Shown: positions 30,359 through 39,626 of the stretch, piece by piece | How the letters are laid out: every line of letters starts with the position of its first letter | How positions within the stretch are numbered: position 1 is the stretch's first letter | DNA from: Chara braunii | Lineage: Eukaryota; Streptophyta; Charophyceae; Charales; Characeae | Reading direction: 5' to 3' | Assembly: GCA_003427395.1 (NCBI GenBank) | Contig: BFEA01000310.1 | Coordinates: forward strand, 970,309-1,027,824 | DNA length: 57,516 nt | Made by a program: the position numbers and the translations under genes | Notes under the pieces: generated by a model | What the model was told of the DNA's origin: nothing | The model's input: the letters and a program-made list of their open reading frames with translations, nothing else | Database searches by the model: none

Positions 30359-30400
30359 ACAACACCAACACACACACCCACACCCAGGCAATCAATCAAT
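30026..30400. repeat. Repeat unit beta, copy 1 with poly-C
   Basis: Starts AGATGTGCCACCCCAGCC. It includes GTCTTTGGCTTGGATCGG, CCTGCACCTTGGAT and CCACCTCATGAA, then GTAAAATAATGTTAAAAGT and AGCTCCCACT. A G-run and poly-C (30294-30358) and an ATCAATCAAT border follow. Unit beta copy 2 lies at 30465-31080. Confidence 0.8.
30294..30358. repeat. 65-nt poly-C tract
   Basis: An uninterrupted C run shortly after a 13-nt G run (30261-30273). Such opposed G and C runs can pair into a hairpin. Its length is uncertain in short-read assemblies. Confidence 0.9.
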
Positions 30401-30440
30401 CAATCAATCAATGCCATTGATTGACTGACTGATTGTTCTT

Positions 30441-31145
30441 TTTTTTTTTTTAATAAATAAATAGATGTGCCGCCCCAGCCTAACTCCACACCTGATACTG
30501 TCTTTGGCTTGGATCGGAAAGGTCTCGAGGGCCTGCACCTTGGATCGAGAACCAGGGACGAAGCCCCGGGTCCACCTCATGAAATAAGTAAAATAACGTT
30601 AAAAGTAGTGTGATATTTCACTTTCGCCGTAGAGCTCCTACTTCTCGACTTCTGCCTCCTCCTCTTCCTCCTCGTCCTTATCTTCTCCCATGTCTTTCTC
30701 CTCCTCCTCTTCTTCTCCCCCTCGTCCTCCTCCTCTTCTGCCATGTCTTTCTCCTTCTCCTCCTCTTCTTATTCCGCCATATCTTGTCCCCCCCCTCATC
30801 CTCCTCTTCTGCCATGTCTTTCTCCTTCTCCTCCTCTTCTTCTTCCGCCATATCTTGTCCTCCCCCTCGTCCTCCTCCTCGTACTCCTCTTCTTCCATGT
30901 CTTTTCCTCCTCTTCTTCTTCCGCCATATCTTCTCCTGCCCCTCGTCGTCCTCCTCCTCCTCTACCTTCAAGTCCAGAAACGGAAAAGGAAAAGGCTCGA
31001 TAGGCTATGCTCTCACAGTTAGAAATTCCCACTTTTTTCCCCCTTTTTTTTTTATAATTCCCCCCCCCCTCTCTCCCAATCAATTAATCAATCAGTCAAT
31101 CATATTGATTTCTTGATTGCTTATTTTTTCTTTGGATTAATTGCT
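30441..31145. repeat. Repeat unit beta, copy 2 with polypyrimidine tract
   Basis: Matches unit beta copy 1 over the ~170-bp head (AGATGTGCCGCCCCAGCC to AGCTCCTACT). It continues into about 300 bp of CTC/CTT repeats (30650-30965, itself containing ~63-bp sub-repeats with TCTTCTGCCATGTCTTTCTC) and then AAGTCCAGAAACGGAAAAGG as in unit alpha. It ends at the ATCAATTAATCAATCAG border (31075-31145). Confidence 0.8.
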
Positions 31146-31231
31146 CCGTTGGTTTTGTTTTTTTTTCGCCCTCTTTAAACCCAGCTCATGTTCCCTGTCG
31201 GTGGGTGAACAATCCAACACTTGGTGAATTC

Positions 31232-31269
<38 letters not shown>

Positions 31270-31576
31270 GAAAAGCAACTTCGCTATGAACGCGTGGCAG
31301 CCACAAGCCTTCATCCTCCTCTTCTTCCTTCTCCTCCTTTTCTTGCGCCATATCTTTCTCCTACTCCCCATCTCCTTCTCGTCGTCCCCGTCCTCCTCTT
31401 CCTTTTATTCTCTTTTCTCCTCCTCCTTTTGTTCTTTTTCCTCCTCCTCCTCCTTTTGTTCTTTTTTCTCCTCCTACTCCTCCTCTCCCTTCAAGTCCAG
31501 AGAGAGATCGAGAAGTGAACCAGCCAAGATGGAACAGGATGGTGATAAAGAAAGTAAAAGAAAGACAGTGCTGACG

Positions 31577-31635
<59 letters not shown>

Positions 31636-31640
31636 GCAGA
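31146..31640. repeat. Repeat unit alpha, copy 2
   Basis: Second copy of the alpha head (TTTAAACCCAGCTC to about 31310), then a polypyrimidine tract to 31490, AAGTCCAGAGAGAGA and (CT)n 31581-31632. The ATCAATC border expected after the CT tract is missing; unrelated sequence follows. Confidence 0.8.
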
Positions 31641-31734
31641 AGTTCCCGGCGCGACATGTGAGCGCCGACGCACAGAGAGTCCGTAGGCCAACGGGACAGC
31701 GCCGCTACCACTGGCGCACAGCGAAGAAGACACA

Positions 31735-31857
31735 GGGCCTCGCCCCACCACGTTCGAAATGTGAAAAAAGACAAAAATGTGGCCGGTTCATCTGGCCGTG
31801 CTCTAGGGGGAAGTTCATTCTCATTTTGCACATGTCGAGAGTGGTGTGGCGATGGCC
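31735..31857. mobile_element. MITE-like foldback, family 2 copy 1 (Harbinger-like)
   Basis: Left end GGGCCTCGCCCCACCACGTT then CGAAATGTG. The right end is its inverse with mismatches (GAGAGTGGTGTGGCGATGGCC). The centre AAAATGTGGCCGGTTCATCTG matches copies at 37817-37923 and 38513-38635. About 122 bp, no coding capacity. Confidence 0.75.
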
Positions 31858-31859
31858 AA

Positions 31860-33340
31860 AAAGAAAACATCATTCGAAAACAAACGAAGCAGAAAGAAAG
31901 CCGACTTAAAAAAAGAAAGAAAGAAACCCGACTACAAAAACGACACATGAGTAAGCAAAACACACAACGACAAACGGAAAGAGAAAACAAAAAGAAGAAA
32001 AAGAAAGCCATTACTCAAAACCACTCGGGGAAATCGAAAAAAAAAGAGAACTTGCCACTGCCCGGCTGTTGGACAACACGCGGATATCGATTTATTCCAA
32101 GGGATCTAGTACGCCTATCGTCAACAGCAGGCCTGATTGCCACACCGGGCGCGCTCGGACATTTGCCGAAAAAGTATAACAACAACTCCGCATTACAAAC
32201 TGATGCCTGCAAGAATCCCTTCCGCTCGTGCCGTCCATCCGACGATGGGAAGCGAAAGTAAAAAGCGCCTCCTCCCGGCGCGCAGCTTGCCATGAACGTC
32301 TCCCACCCCCCAATGCGTGTAAAGAGGTAGGATGACAGAACGCTGCTGTGTTCCGGAATCTCTCCTCTCCTCTCCTTCCAGCAAACTGCGGCAAGCCATC
32401 TCCCTCATCTGTTTCCAGCCAACTACGTAAGACCATCTCCTCTCACTCTATTATTAAGATTAAAACCGTCTCTCCCCCAACTTGAGGAGGTAAGGTGGGT
32501 GGGAAACCGTTGATGAAGAAGACAAGGGCAGTGGAGAGCAATTTGGATACGGCATGGACGTAAAGCATAGCGAAGGCACATGGCTGTTAGAAGCAAAGAA
32601 GGAACAAGTAAACACTGACCCGCAAACCGCAACAGGAACGAATTACAAAAGACTGACCCACAAACCGATTTGACTCATCAGCCGATGTGTGACTCGGATT
32701 GAAGGCAATCCTCCACGTGCTGCCCAATCAGCAATCAGGGCTTAACTGCAATCTCGTACAGAGCAATCATTCGCCATGCCAAGCATGATGAGGTGCCAAT
32801 GCCAGTTTCATGACTACCCTGGGGCCTGGGCTACCAATTTCCGAGATGCCACAGGACAAAAAAGGACAAATCGGATAGAGAACCGAAGGAGATATTGCAA
32901 TGCAAATCTCCCGAACTTAGAAGCAAAAAAGAAGCGAGCAGAAAACACACGCACTGCCGTTGTTACATGGTTAGACAGCATCTCCTTTCTTCCCTCTTTC
33001 TGAGACTTTCTCCCATTCTCCCTTTTCGTTTCCCATGCGGTGTAGTCTCTCTTATCTGGTTGTGCCAGATGACATTGTGATAAGAGTTTAATTCAATGCA
33101 CTCTCGAATTTACTCATGTACGGAAACATTAGGCATTTAGACATAAACCGAGTAATAGATCTACATGGGCACAGTATACAAATCATGCCGGTAATAAGCA
33201 ACGATCTAGCAAGAAGGTACCAAACCGATTTGATTGAAAATATGAGTTGAGGGAGTTCAGATTAAAAAAAAAAAAAAAAAAGAAGCATCCCAAGTATCGA
33301 CCAAAGTCCCTATGGGACTCTCAGACTGGCAAGATATCGC
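31860..33340. other. Intergenic sequence, no gene supported
   Basis: A-rich at 31858-32050, then mixed sequence. Frames of 70-166 codons occur on both strands but are Lys/Arg-rich or random in composition, and none shows a domain. An A-run lies at 33265-33282. Confidence 0.3.
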
Positions 33341-33351
33341 CTAAGGGCGGG

Positions 33352-33463
33352 CTAGCTTCCTCCCCCGAATACACCGCACGCTCATTATAGCGGGCATGTA
33401 GACTAAAAGATGCCTCAAATACAGCTATAACGACCGTTCGTTGTACTCGGGGGAAGTTGGTAG
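33352..33463. mobile_element. MITE-like foldback, family 1 copy B
   Basis: Diverged copy of 17774-17880: left CTTCCTCCCCCGAATACA, then CATTATAGC; right GCTATAACGACCGTTCG then TGTACTCGGGGGAAG. Arms are about 35-40 bp with mismatches and an AT-rich loop. The shared termini in two places define a family. Confidence 0.75.
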
Positions 33464-33746
33464 TCTATAATGAAGGAGGAGTAAGGACATCAGAGGTTGG
33501 CCTACAAGAAAAAAATAATAGAAAAGAGGGGAAGCGGGAGGAATAAGCTTGGAATAATGTTTCTGTCCCACTGCTCTAGAGGCTAAAGGGGCTGCCCAAG
33601 CTTCTGCAACACCATCATTTCACTCCGGCCAAGCCTGTCAAAATTGAGATCCCCCCCTCCCCCCCCAGGCCACACTCACCACCTTCCGCCTGTCCTTGCA
33701 TCCCTATTCCCACCCTTCGCCCCTCTCCCGCGACACGGGTGGGTCG

Positions 33747-36700
33747 TTATCCAAATTTCCTGTCACAATAAACAGTGCGGCGTACATGAGGACCCCGCAT
33801 CGTGAGTCTTATCTTCGGAGCTGTTGCAGAACTTGCTTCTTCGGGACTGACCTCAAAGTCTTTTGGGCAGTCCCTGTTCGCTGCATTGTCCGCTTGCTCC
33901 GGGTGCTGGAAAAGGTGTGAGTGCTGGTCCATGATTTCGAGTAAGCCCTCGAAGTCTGAGCTGGAACCGCGAGGTCCGGGACCACCTTCTGACTACCTCT
34001 GCTGTTGCCACCGCCGCAGCCGTGCCCAGTAAAATTGTAGGAATGGCTGCCGTCCAGCTACATGATTGGGAACCATTAGCTCAAGTAGCCGTTGGATTAC
34101 GGCGGCACTGTTAGACTGGATGTCGCAGATGCAAGTTAGATACAACGGCTGTAGTCCCAATTGAGAGGGCAGGTGAAGACATCCTGGGCCACATTGAAGG
34201 AGGAGGAGTAGGTGGTCGAGGATGGGTACCGACCAGCTCGCGTGCCTCTCCTCATCGAAGATTTCCTCCGTGGTCACAGAAGAACAAACAAGCAGTCGAA
34301 GGACCCGAGTAACATTTCGAACGAGGAGAACCGTTTCAACGGCGTCCTCCATTTCCTCCATCCCCGACACGTCAGCCTCGTAGCACTTGTTCTGAACACT
34401 CTCCCTGAATGTGCACGCCGGCCTCCACGCAGGATTACAACAGGGCTCAATCACCCAAAGGTGGAAAATAGTCCAATATCTCTTGATGCGAGAGTCTCGG
34501 GGTTTCACTATTTCGAAACGCAAATAGGAGAGGACGGATGAGCAGAATTCTAGGCCATCCAAGTAAATGCTGGGGAGATACTCCGTGCTGCTGCGAAGGT
34601 CATCGAGGGAATCTTGGTCGATCGGCAGGGAAGTGGTTTCGACCCACCCTTCCAAAAGTTGGCCGTACAGCAAGTCTTCGATGACATCTGCTGCCAGCCC
34701 AACGGCAGATGCATCGCACTGCTGGAGACCCAACCCACGCCAAATGTCAACACCGTGATCCTTATACTCGTCCTCGTCCTCAATGCAAGCAGCTAGGGAA
34801 TAATTGCTTAGGGTTCTTGGCAATGGGTACGCATGCAATTCTAACACGTGGAGAATGAATCTCCATCCCGTTCCATCCGGGTTGGAGATATCGTGACAGA
34901 TCAGTCTCTTGTCGACGAGTCTAGCGGCCGCAAGCAGGTCGCGCATCGAGTGCAATACCTCGCGGGTGAACCAGTCAATCTCCCTCCTCCCACACACATT
35001 ACGGCTGTAGTCGAGACACTGCAGCAGAATCTTTGCCACATATGTGTCCGTGTATCCGGTCTTCAGATAGATTAAAATCTTGGCTATGTGCAGCTTCGAG
35101 AATGCCGAGAGACCCGACATCTCTTTCAGTATCCAGCATCGACAAATCCACCCCTCCAGAACATCCAGCAGCCCTGGGATGGAGATGTGAGAGCACAGAG
35201 GGGGGGGAAGCTCCTGCAGCCTCATGTCAAACCGATGCCAGTAGACCATCCTCGGGCACAACAGGTAGGCGAAGATCCTTATGGAGTCGGCGACGAGCTG
35301 GTGAAACGATGGCTTCGTCTTTCCGGCATCCGAAAAGCCCAGTAGAAGGTTCAGCGTTCGGGGGCAAAGCAACTTCGCCCTTATCCTCTCAGTGAAGTCC
35401 CGAACCGCCTCTGCGTCGAAATTGGGTATGGGCGTCTCCAATGACCAATCCCCTGGGCCAAGAGTGGAGAAAGAATTACAAAATCTGTTCGGTAGAGGTG
35501 CTACTGGAGCACGCTCATGCTGAAACCGCTCCTTCTCCAAGCAGCCGATATGTGCATACAGCTCGCTAGCAGCCTGTGCCAAACCACAGATTGCGCCGAG
35601 GGCAGTCGCTTGAAGACGGAGCTTGTCCTCCTCCGCCACTTCCTCTTGCTCCTCCCCTCCCTCTACCTCCTCCTCGGCTGTCATTCCGTTGGCGTTATTG
35701 CCGTGCTCGTCTGCACACAGCTCCTCCGCCACCTCCTCTTGCTCCTCTCCTCCCTCTACCTCCTCCTCGGCTGTCATTCCGTTGGCGTTATTGCCGTGCT
35801 CGTCTGCACACAGCTCCAGTAGATGGACCAGCTCCTCCAAGATTTCACCTCCCAAGTGGGTGTAATATCGTGCCATGTCCTGATCAGCATCTGCCTGGTT
35901 TCGCCAGGGCTGCCATGGGAACACAGCAAGGCCCGAAGCGAGTCGGCCGAGGATGGCCGCAGCGAGTCGCACCTCTGTCGAACCCACGGGGTTCGTTGTG
36001 CATTGGAGCACCCTCAGCAGAACGACATCTCCTCCTGATTGCACGAAATCCCGACCGAAGTCGACATCTAAGGCGAAACGGCTTGCCTGTGGAATATCCT
36101 GAACGACATCGGCCATGTCATGCGCAAGGTCTGTATTCCTGAACCGCGATAACTCATGAAGAGCCTCCAATGCCATTCTCATCTCCCCGCGGTTTTTCCT
36201 CACCCCGTCCGGACCGTCCGAGCCAGATTCCCAGGACTTCACAGACAGTGTGGGCAAGTTCCGCCGAACGATGTGCAAGAGTTCAGACACGTCGTGAAAC
36301 CAGAAAGCCGGCAAGCCGCATGTCTCCGAGTGGATCCTGGCGTCCTCCGCGGTGAAGTCGGGGTGCTCCCGGAGGTGTCTCTGATACATGAATCGTAGCT
36401 CAATTTCTCGCTCCGTCCTCCATAGCCGCTCCCAAAATGGACCTTCAGGATAACCTACCGAATAGGTGGAAGAAGGATTGCTTGGCCTAATTACCGCCAA
36501 ACCTTGTGAACGGAAAGCCCGTAGGTAGGGGACAAAAAGAATGGCCGACAAACAAAGTAGGTTTCCCACGACGGCTATGAGAACTAGGGTATCACATTGA
36601 TTGATATTTCGCGTCTCCCAGTCTGATTCTAGCAAACCGTGCTTACGACGATACTTCGCCGTCAAAACCCTAATCTTCCAAACGAGGAAAATTCCAGCAA

Positions 36701-37070
36701 TAAAGGCAATAAGTCGCAAAGTCACAGACATAAGGAATACACCCCGTCGCACTTTAACTCTATCCTCTAAGATTCGTTTCTCAAACAGTTGGAAACACAG
36801 ATTGAGTACGCCGGAATACCGCATTCGAATCCGAGAGCAGGTCAGACCAGTCCACCACGTGGATCGAGCAAAGGACACAGAAGATGTAAACAGGGTGAGA
36901 ATCAGGAAATAGCTAAAGACATGCGGCTGCATGCATGGAGCCAAGGCACCCAACTCCAGTGCAACCAAAGCCAAAGCCACATACGCTGAACAGCTCTCCA
37001 TCTGCTCAAGAATAGAGAAAAACCTCAAGGCACGCCGCGTTAATGGTGAAAACCTGTAAACCATTTCCAC
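33747..37070 (-). CDS. Large membrane-anchored helical protein, paralogue B (late stop)
   Basis: Paralogue of 18821-21861, starting at the ATG at 37068-37070. It is one continuous frame of 1,025 codons to the TAG at 33993-33995. The frame then stays open for about 75 more codons to 33747, and these align with the C-terminus of paralogue A (SSSDFEGLLEIMDQHSHLFQ; CPKDFEV-PEEA; RRTVYC). The TAG is therefore a single late nonsense change that removes the conserved tail. Hydrophobic segments lie at about residues 28-48, 51-66, 111-133 and 160-183. EGPFWER is at 209-215, FWFHDV at 256-261 and NLPTLSVK at 271-278. An Asp/Glu-rich insert (EDEDEYKD) and a 31-residue duplication are specific to this copy. 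No intron is needed. The family is unknown to me; the leucine-rich body suggests an ARM/HEAT-like helical fold, which is inference. Confidence 0.8.
35628..35813. repeat. 93-bp in-frame tandem duplication in paralogue B
   Basis: Units 35628-35720 and 35721-35813 are nearly identical and add a second copy of a 31-residue acidic segment (LCADEHGNNANGMTAEEE and following) at residues about 420-481. Paralogue A has one counterpart (LVEMCAGHHGTRANTVAGEE). Because 93 is divisible by 3, the frame is kept. Confidence 0.95.
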
Positions 37071-37182
37071 CGATTGGATTTTGCATACAAAGATCTTTAT
37101 TCGCCACTCCGCCTGTGAGTTCGATAGCCTCGCAAACGTATGTGATTAATATTTCAAAACAATGCCCTGCCGATCCATAGAG

Positions 37183-37183
<1 letters not shown>
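37071..37183 (-). promoter_or_regulatory. Proximal upstream region of paralogue B
   Basis: About 110 bp between the start codon and the compound microsatellite. It is equivalent in length to the region upstream of paralogue A (21862-21967). I see no clear TATA box; its role as promoter/5' leader is inferred from position. Confidence 0.35.
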
Positions 37184-37257
<74 letters not shown>

Positions 37258-37340
37258 TGTGTGCGTGTGTGCGTGTGTGCGTGAGTGTGTGAGTGTGTGT
37301 GCGCGTGTGTGTGGGTCACATCGTGCTTGTGTTTGTGTGC
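37182..37340. repeat. (CT)n(GT)n microsatellite upstream of paralogue B
   Basis: (CT)n 37184-37240 then GT/GC-type repeats to about 37345. It has the same order, orientation and distance to the start codon as the tract beside paralogue A. Confidence 0.95.
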
Positions 37341-37388
37341 ATGCGTGTGCGCGCGCGCGCGTATATGTATCCATATGTATACACTTAC

Positions 37389-37786
37389 GGCCTCGCCGCA
37401 CCACTGTCGAAAGGCACAAAAATTCGACGGCTGTCAGAGCAAATTCGACAGCCTCCATTCGACAGTTTGCCCCCCTTTCGCCACACAGCACTGTAGAGTG
37501 CACACACTTGTGAAAGCAAGATGGAAAGACGGACGCGCCTGAGCGTAAGACAAGCACTAGTCCATCCCGACCTTGCCTCCACTCACCAAATTTCGAAGGG
37601 AAGTCGACGGCGCAGCCGAGGAGCGTCGAAGCATCGGAGTAGCAGGCTGGGGATTGACCAACTTTCGACAGGAGGTGTCGAGAAGCATTCTCTGACAGCT
37701 TGCGAATTTTTTTTTATTTATTTATTTTCTTTTTAGCTTGCGAATTTTCTTCCCGTCTCCGACTTCGACAGTGGTGCGGCGAGGCC
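37389..37786. mobile_element. ~398-bp foldback element with perfect 23-bp inverted ends
   Basis: The 23 bp at 37389-37411 (GGCCTCGCCGCACCACTGTC then GAA) are exactly inverted at 37764-37786. Inside are further CGACAGC/GCTGTC repeats and an AGCTTGCGAATTTT block present twice (about 37698 and 37735) around a T-rich run. The ends resemble those of family 2 MITEs, so this may be a longer member. It is non-coding. Confidence 0.8.
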
Positions 37787-37816
37787 CATCGAAAATCGCC
37801 TTACATATGGAAAGAC

Positions 37817-37923
37817 GGCTGTCGAAACGCGAAAACGACAAAAATGTGGCAGGTGCATCTGGCCATGTTGTAGCGGGAAGTTCATTCTCGTTTTGCACAT
37901 TTCGACAGCCTGTGAGGCGAGGC
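37817..37923. mobile_element. MITE-like foldback, family 2 copy 2
   Basis: GGCTGTCGAAACGCGAAAAC at the left and its near inverse (GTTTTGCACATTTCGACAGCC) at the right. The centre AATGTGGCAGGTGCATCTGG is identical to copy 3. It abuts the 398-bp foldback, suggesting nested or tandem insertion. Confidence 0.7.
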
Positions 37924-37989
37924 TTTTAGGGTCGACCTGCGTCCTACCTCCCGAAGACACCGTTTTATGCCGCCCAGCATTCTGCTCAG

Positions 37990-38042
<53 letters not shown>

Positions 38043-38210
38043 ACTGTCTGTCTGTCTGTTATCCGTGTGCGTGTGTGTGTCACTGTGTGTTTTTGTGCGC
38101 GCGCGCGTAGGTGCGACCCCCTTCCCACCACCCGCCTCCAAAAGCCGAGTCGGACAGCATTCCGCTCAGCCCTCTGTGTGTGTGTGGTGTGTGGGGTGTA
38201 TGTGGGGTGT
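37990..38210. repeat. (CT)n with GT-rich continuation
   Basis: (CT)n 37991-38037, then TGTG/TCTG/GCGC repeats up to the assembly gap. Beyond the gap (38374-38440) GT/GC repeats continue, so the gap is probably repeat collapse. Confidence 0.9.
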
Positions 38211-38373
38211 NNNNNNNNNNNNNNNNNNNNNNNNNNNNNNNNNNNNNNNNNNNNNNNNNNNNNNNNNNNNNNNNNNNNNNNNNNNNNNNNNNNNNNNNNN
38301 NNNNNNNNNNNNNNNNNNNNNNNNNNNNNNNNNNNNNNNNNNNNNNNNNNNNNNNNNNNNNNNNNNNNNNNNN
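38211..38373. other. Assembly gap (163 N)
   Basis: A run of N inside GT-rich microsatellite sequence. Confidence 1.
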
Positions 38374-38512
38374 GTGTGTGACAGTGTGTGTGTTTATGTG
38401 TGCGTGTGTGTGCGTGTGTGCGTGCGTGCGTGCGCACCAACACTAGCACTGAAAGACTGAAAACTGGCACCCAAACTCACACAGAAAGACTGATAACCTG
38501 CACCCAAACTTA

Positions 38513-38635
38513 GGGCGTCGCCACACCATTCTCGAAATGTGAAAAAGACGAAAATGTGGCAGGTGCATCTGGTCATTGTTCTACAGGGACGTTCATTCTC
38601 ATTTTTCACATTTCGAGAGTGGTGTGGGGATGCCC
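38513..38635. mobile_element. MITE, family 2 copy 3, with TTA target-site duplication
   Basis: A 123-bp palindromic element. Left GGGCGTCGCCACACCATTCT and right AGAGTGGTGTGGGGATGCCC are inverted with few mismatches, and pairing continues through CGAAATGTGAAAAA. It is flanked by TTA at 38510-38512 and 38636-38638. A 3-bp TTA/TAA-type duplication and GGGC ends fit PIF/Harbinger-type MITEs (Tourist-like). No transposase lies in the window. Confidence 0.85.
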
Positions 38636-38645
38636 TTAGGGCACT

Positions 38646-39626
38646 ATGCACTTAGGGCACAACACGGCGTACCCAAAATCGTATTTTCTTGAAAAAATTG
38701 GGATGCGTCCATCCGGACATCCGTTAAAATTGGAACGACTGGTAGATCCCTTTAGGACTTTCCATCCACATGAGAATGGTTTTACGTGGTTTGGTCCTCC
38801 TCCCACTTCCTCCTCTCCGGCCCCAAGGATAAGGTTGGATTTTTTCTTGGCGCGGGGATGTCCCTGGGATCGCAGTATTTGGTCCGAAGTGAAGCCGGCC
38901 TCAATGTCTGATCACCACCCTGTTCTCTTGGATATTTTGCCCAAAGATACAGTGGAACGACACCGCCCACCCTTCCGGTTGAATACCAATCTGTTAAAAG
39001 ACCAGGGTATTATCGACTGGATCACCAAGCATATGTCAAACTGGCAAGGCGCAAAAGATCTTTTTGTTAACCCCCTTCAGTGGGTGGACACAGGCATTGC
39101 CATTCTAAAACAGGCTTTAATAACCTTTTCTAGATTAAACGCCGCAAAGAGAAATTGGGAGGAGAGAACCGCGGTCATGATGATAACACAAGCAGAAAAA
39201 GAAATGGGGAAGGACCCCTTCTCAGACTGGCACTGGTCGCGAATTAGAAAAGATGCCTTATCTCGGTTGGAGGCCCTAGAAATAAAAAGACAGACTGAAT
39301 GGATCGAGTTTCTTAATCTTAGGGGTATTGTTGGGTATGATAGAATGACAAAATTGACCTTTCGCTCTCTGCTGCTACATAAATCTAAATCTTTAATCAG
39401 GGAGCTGGCTCATCCTTTTGACAATTCTCTTCCGTTAGCTTCAGACACAGCCCAATTGTGTGAGTACGCTTTAGGTTATTTTAGGGACATAGTTTCCACG
39501 AGACGCCCGGCTGATGACTCAACTGTGGACCTAGCGGAACACTCTCCCTTTTGGGATCTCACTAGTAAGTCCATCTCGCAGGCGGCTGGCACCGGCTGCT
39601 CAAGAAATCGACACGCCAATGGATAA
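38646..39626 (+). pseudogene. LINE endonuclease C-terminus and linker
   Basis: Open frame whose early part reads FTWFGPPP, RIRLDFFLARG and then SMSDHHPVLLDI. This is the end of an exonuclease-endonuclease-phosphatase (APE-type) domain, with the SDH catalytic His motif. A helical linker follows. The N-terminal half of the endonuclease is absent, so this copy is 5'-truncated just after the MITE at 38513-38635. It ends at TAA 39624-39626. The RT continues in another frame (ILRAVRAMAKGKCPGLDGLP near 39630-39690). Confidence 0.75.

Noticed and set aside
29562-31909. Ser/Leu/Pro-rich or Glu/Arg/Lys-rich ORFs in polypyrimidine tracts
   Set aside because: Low-complexity translations of CTC/CTT and CT repeats on each strand; no conserved non-repeat segment.
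35576-36142. Plus-strand ORF of 188 codons opposite paralogue B
   Set aside because: It arises from the 93-bp duplication on the other strand and has no counterpart in paralogue A.
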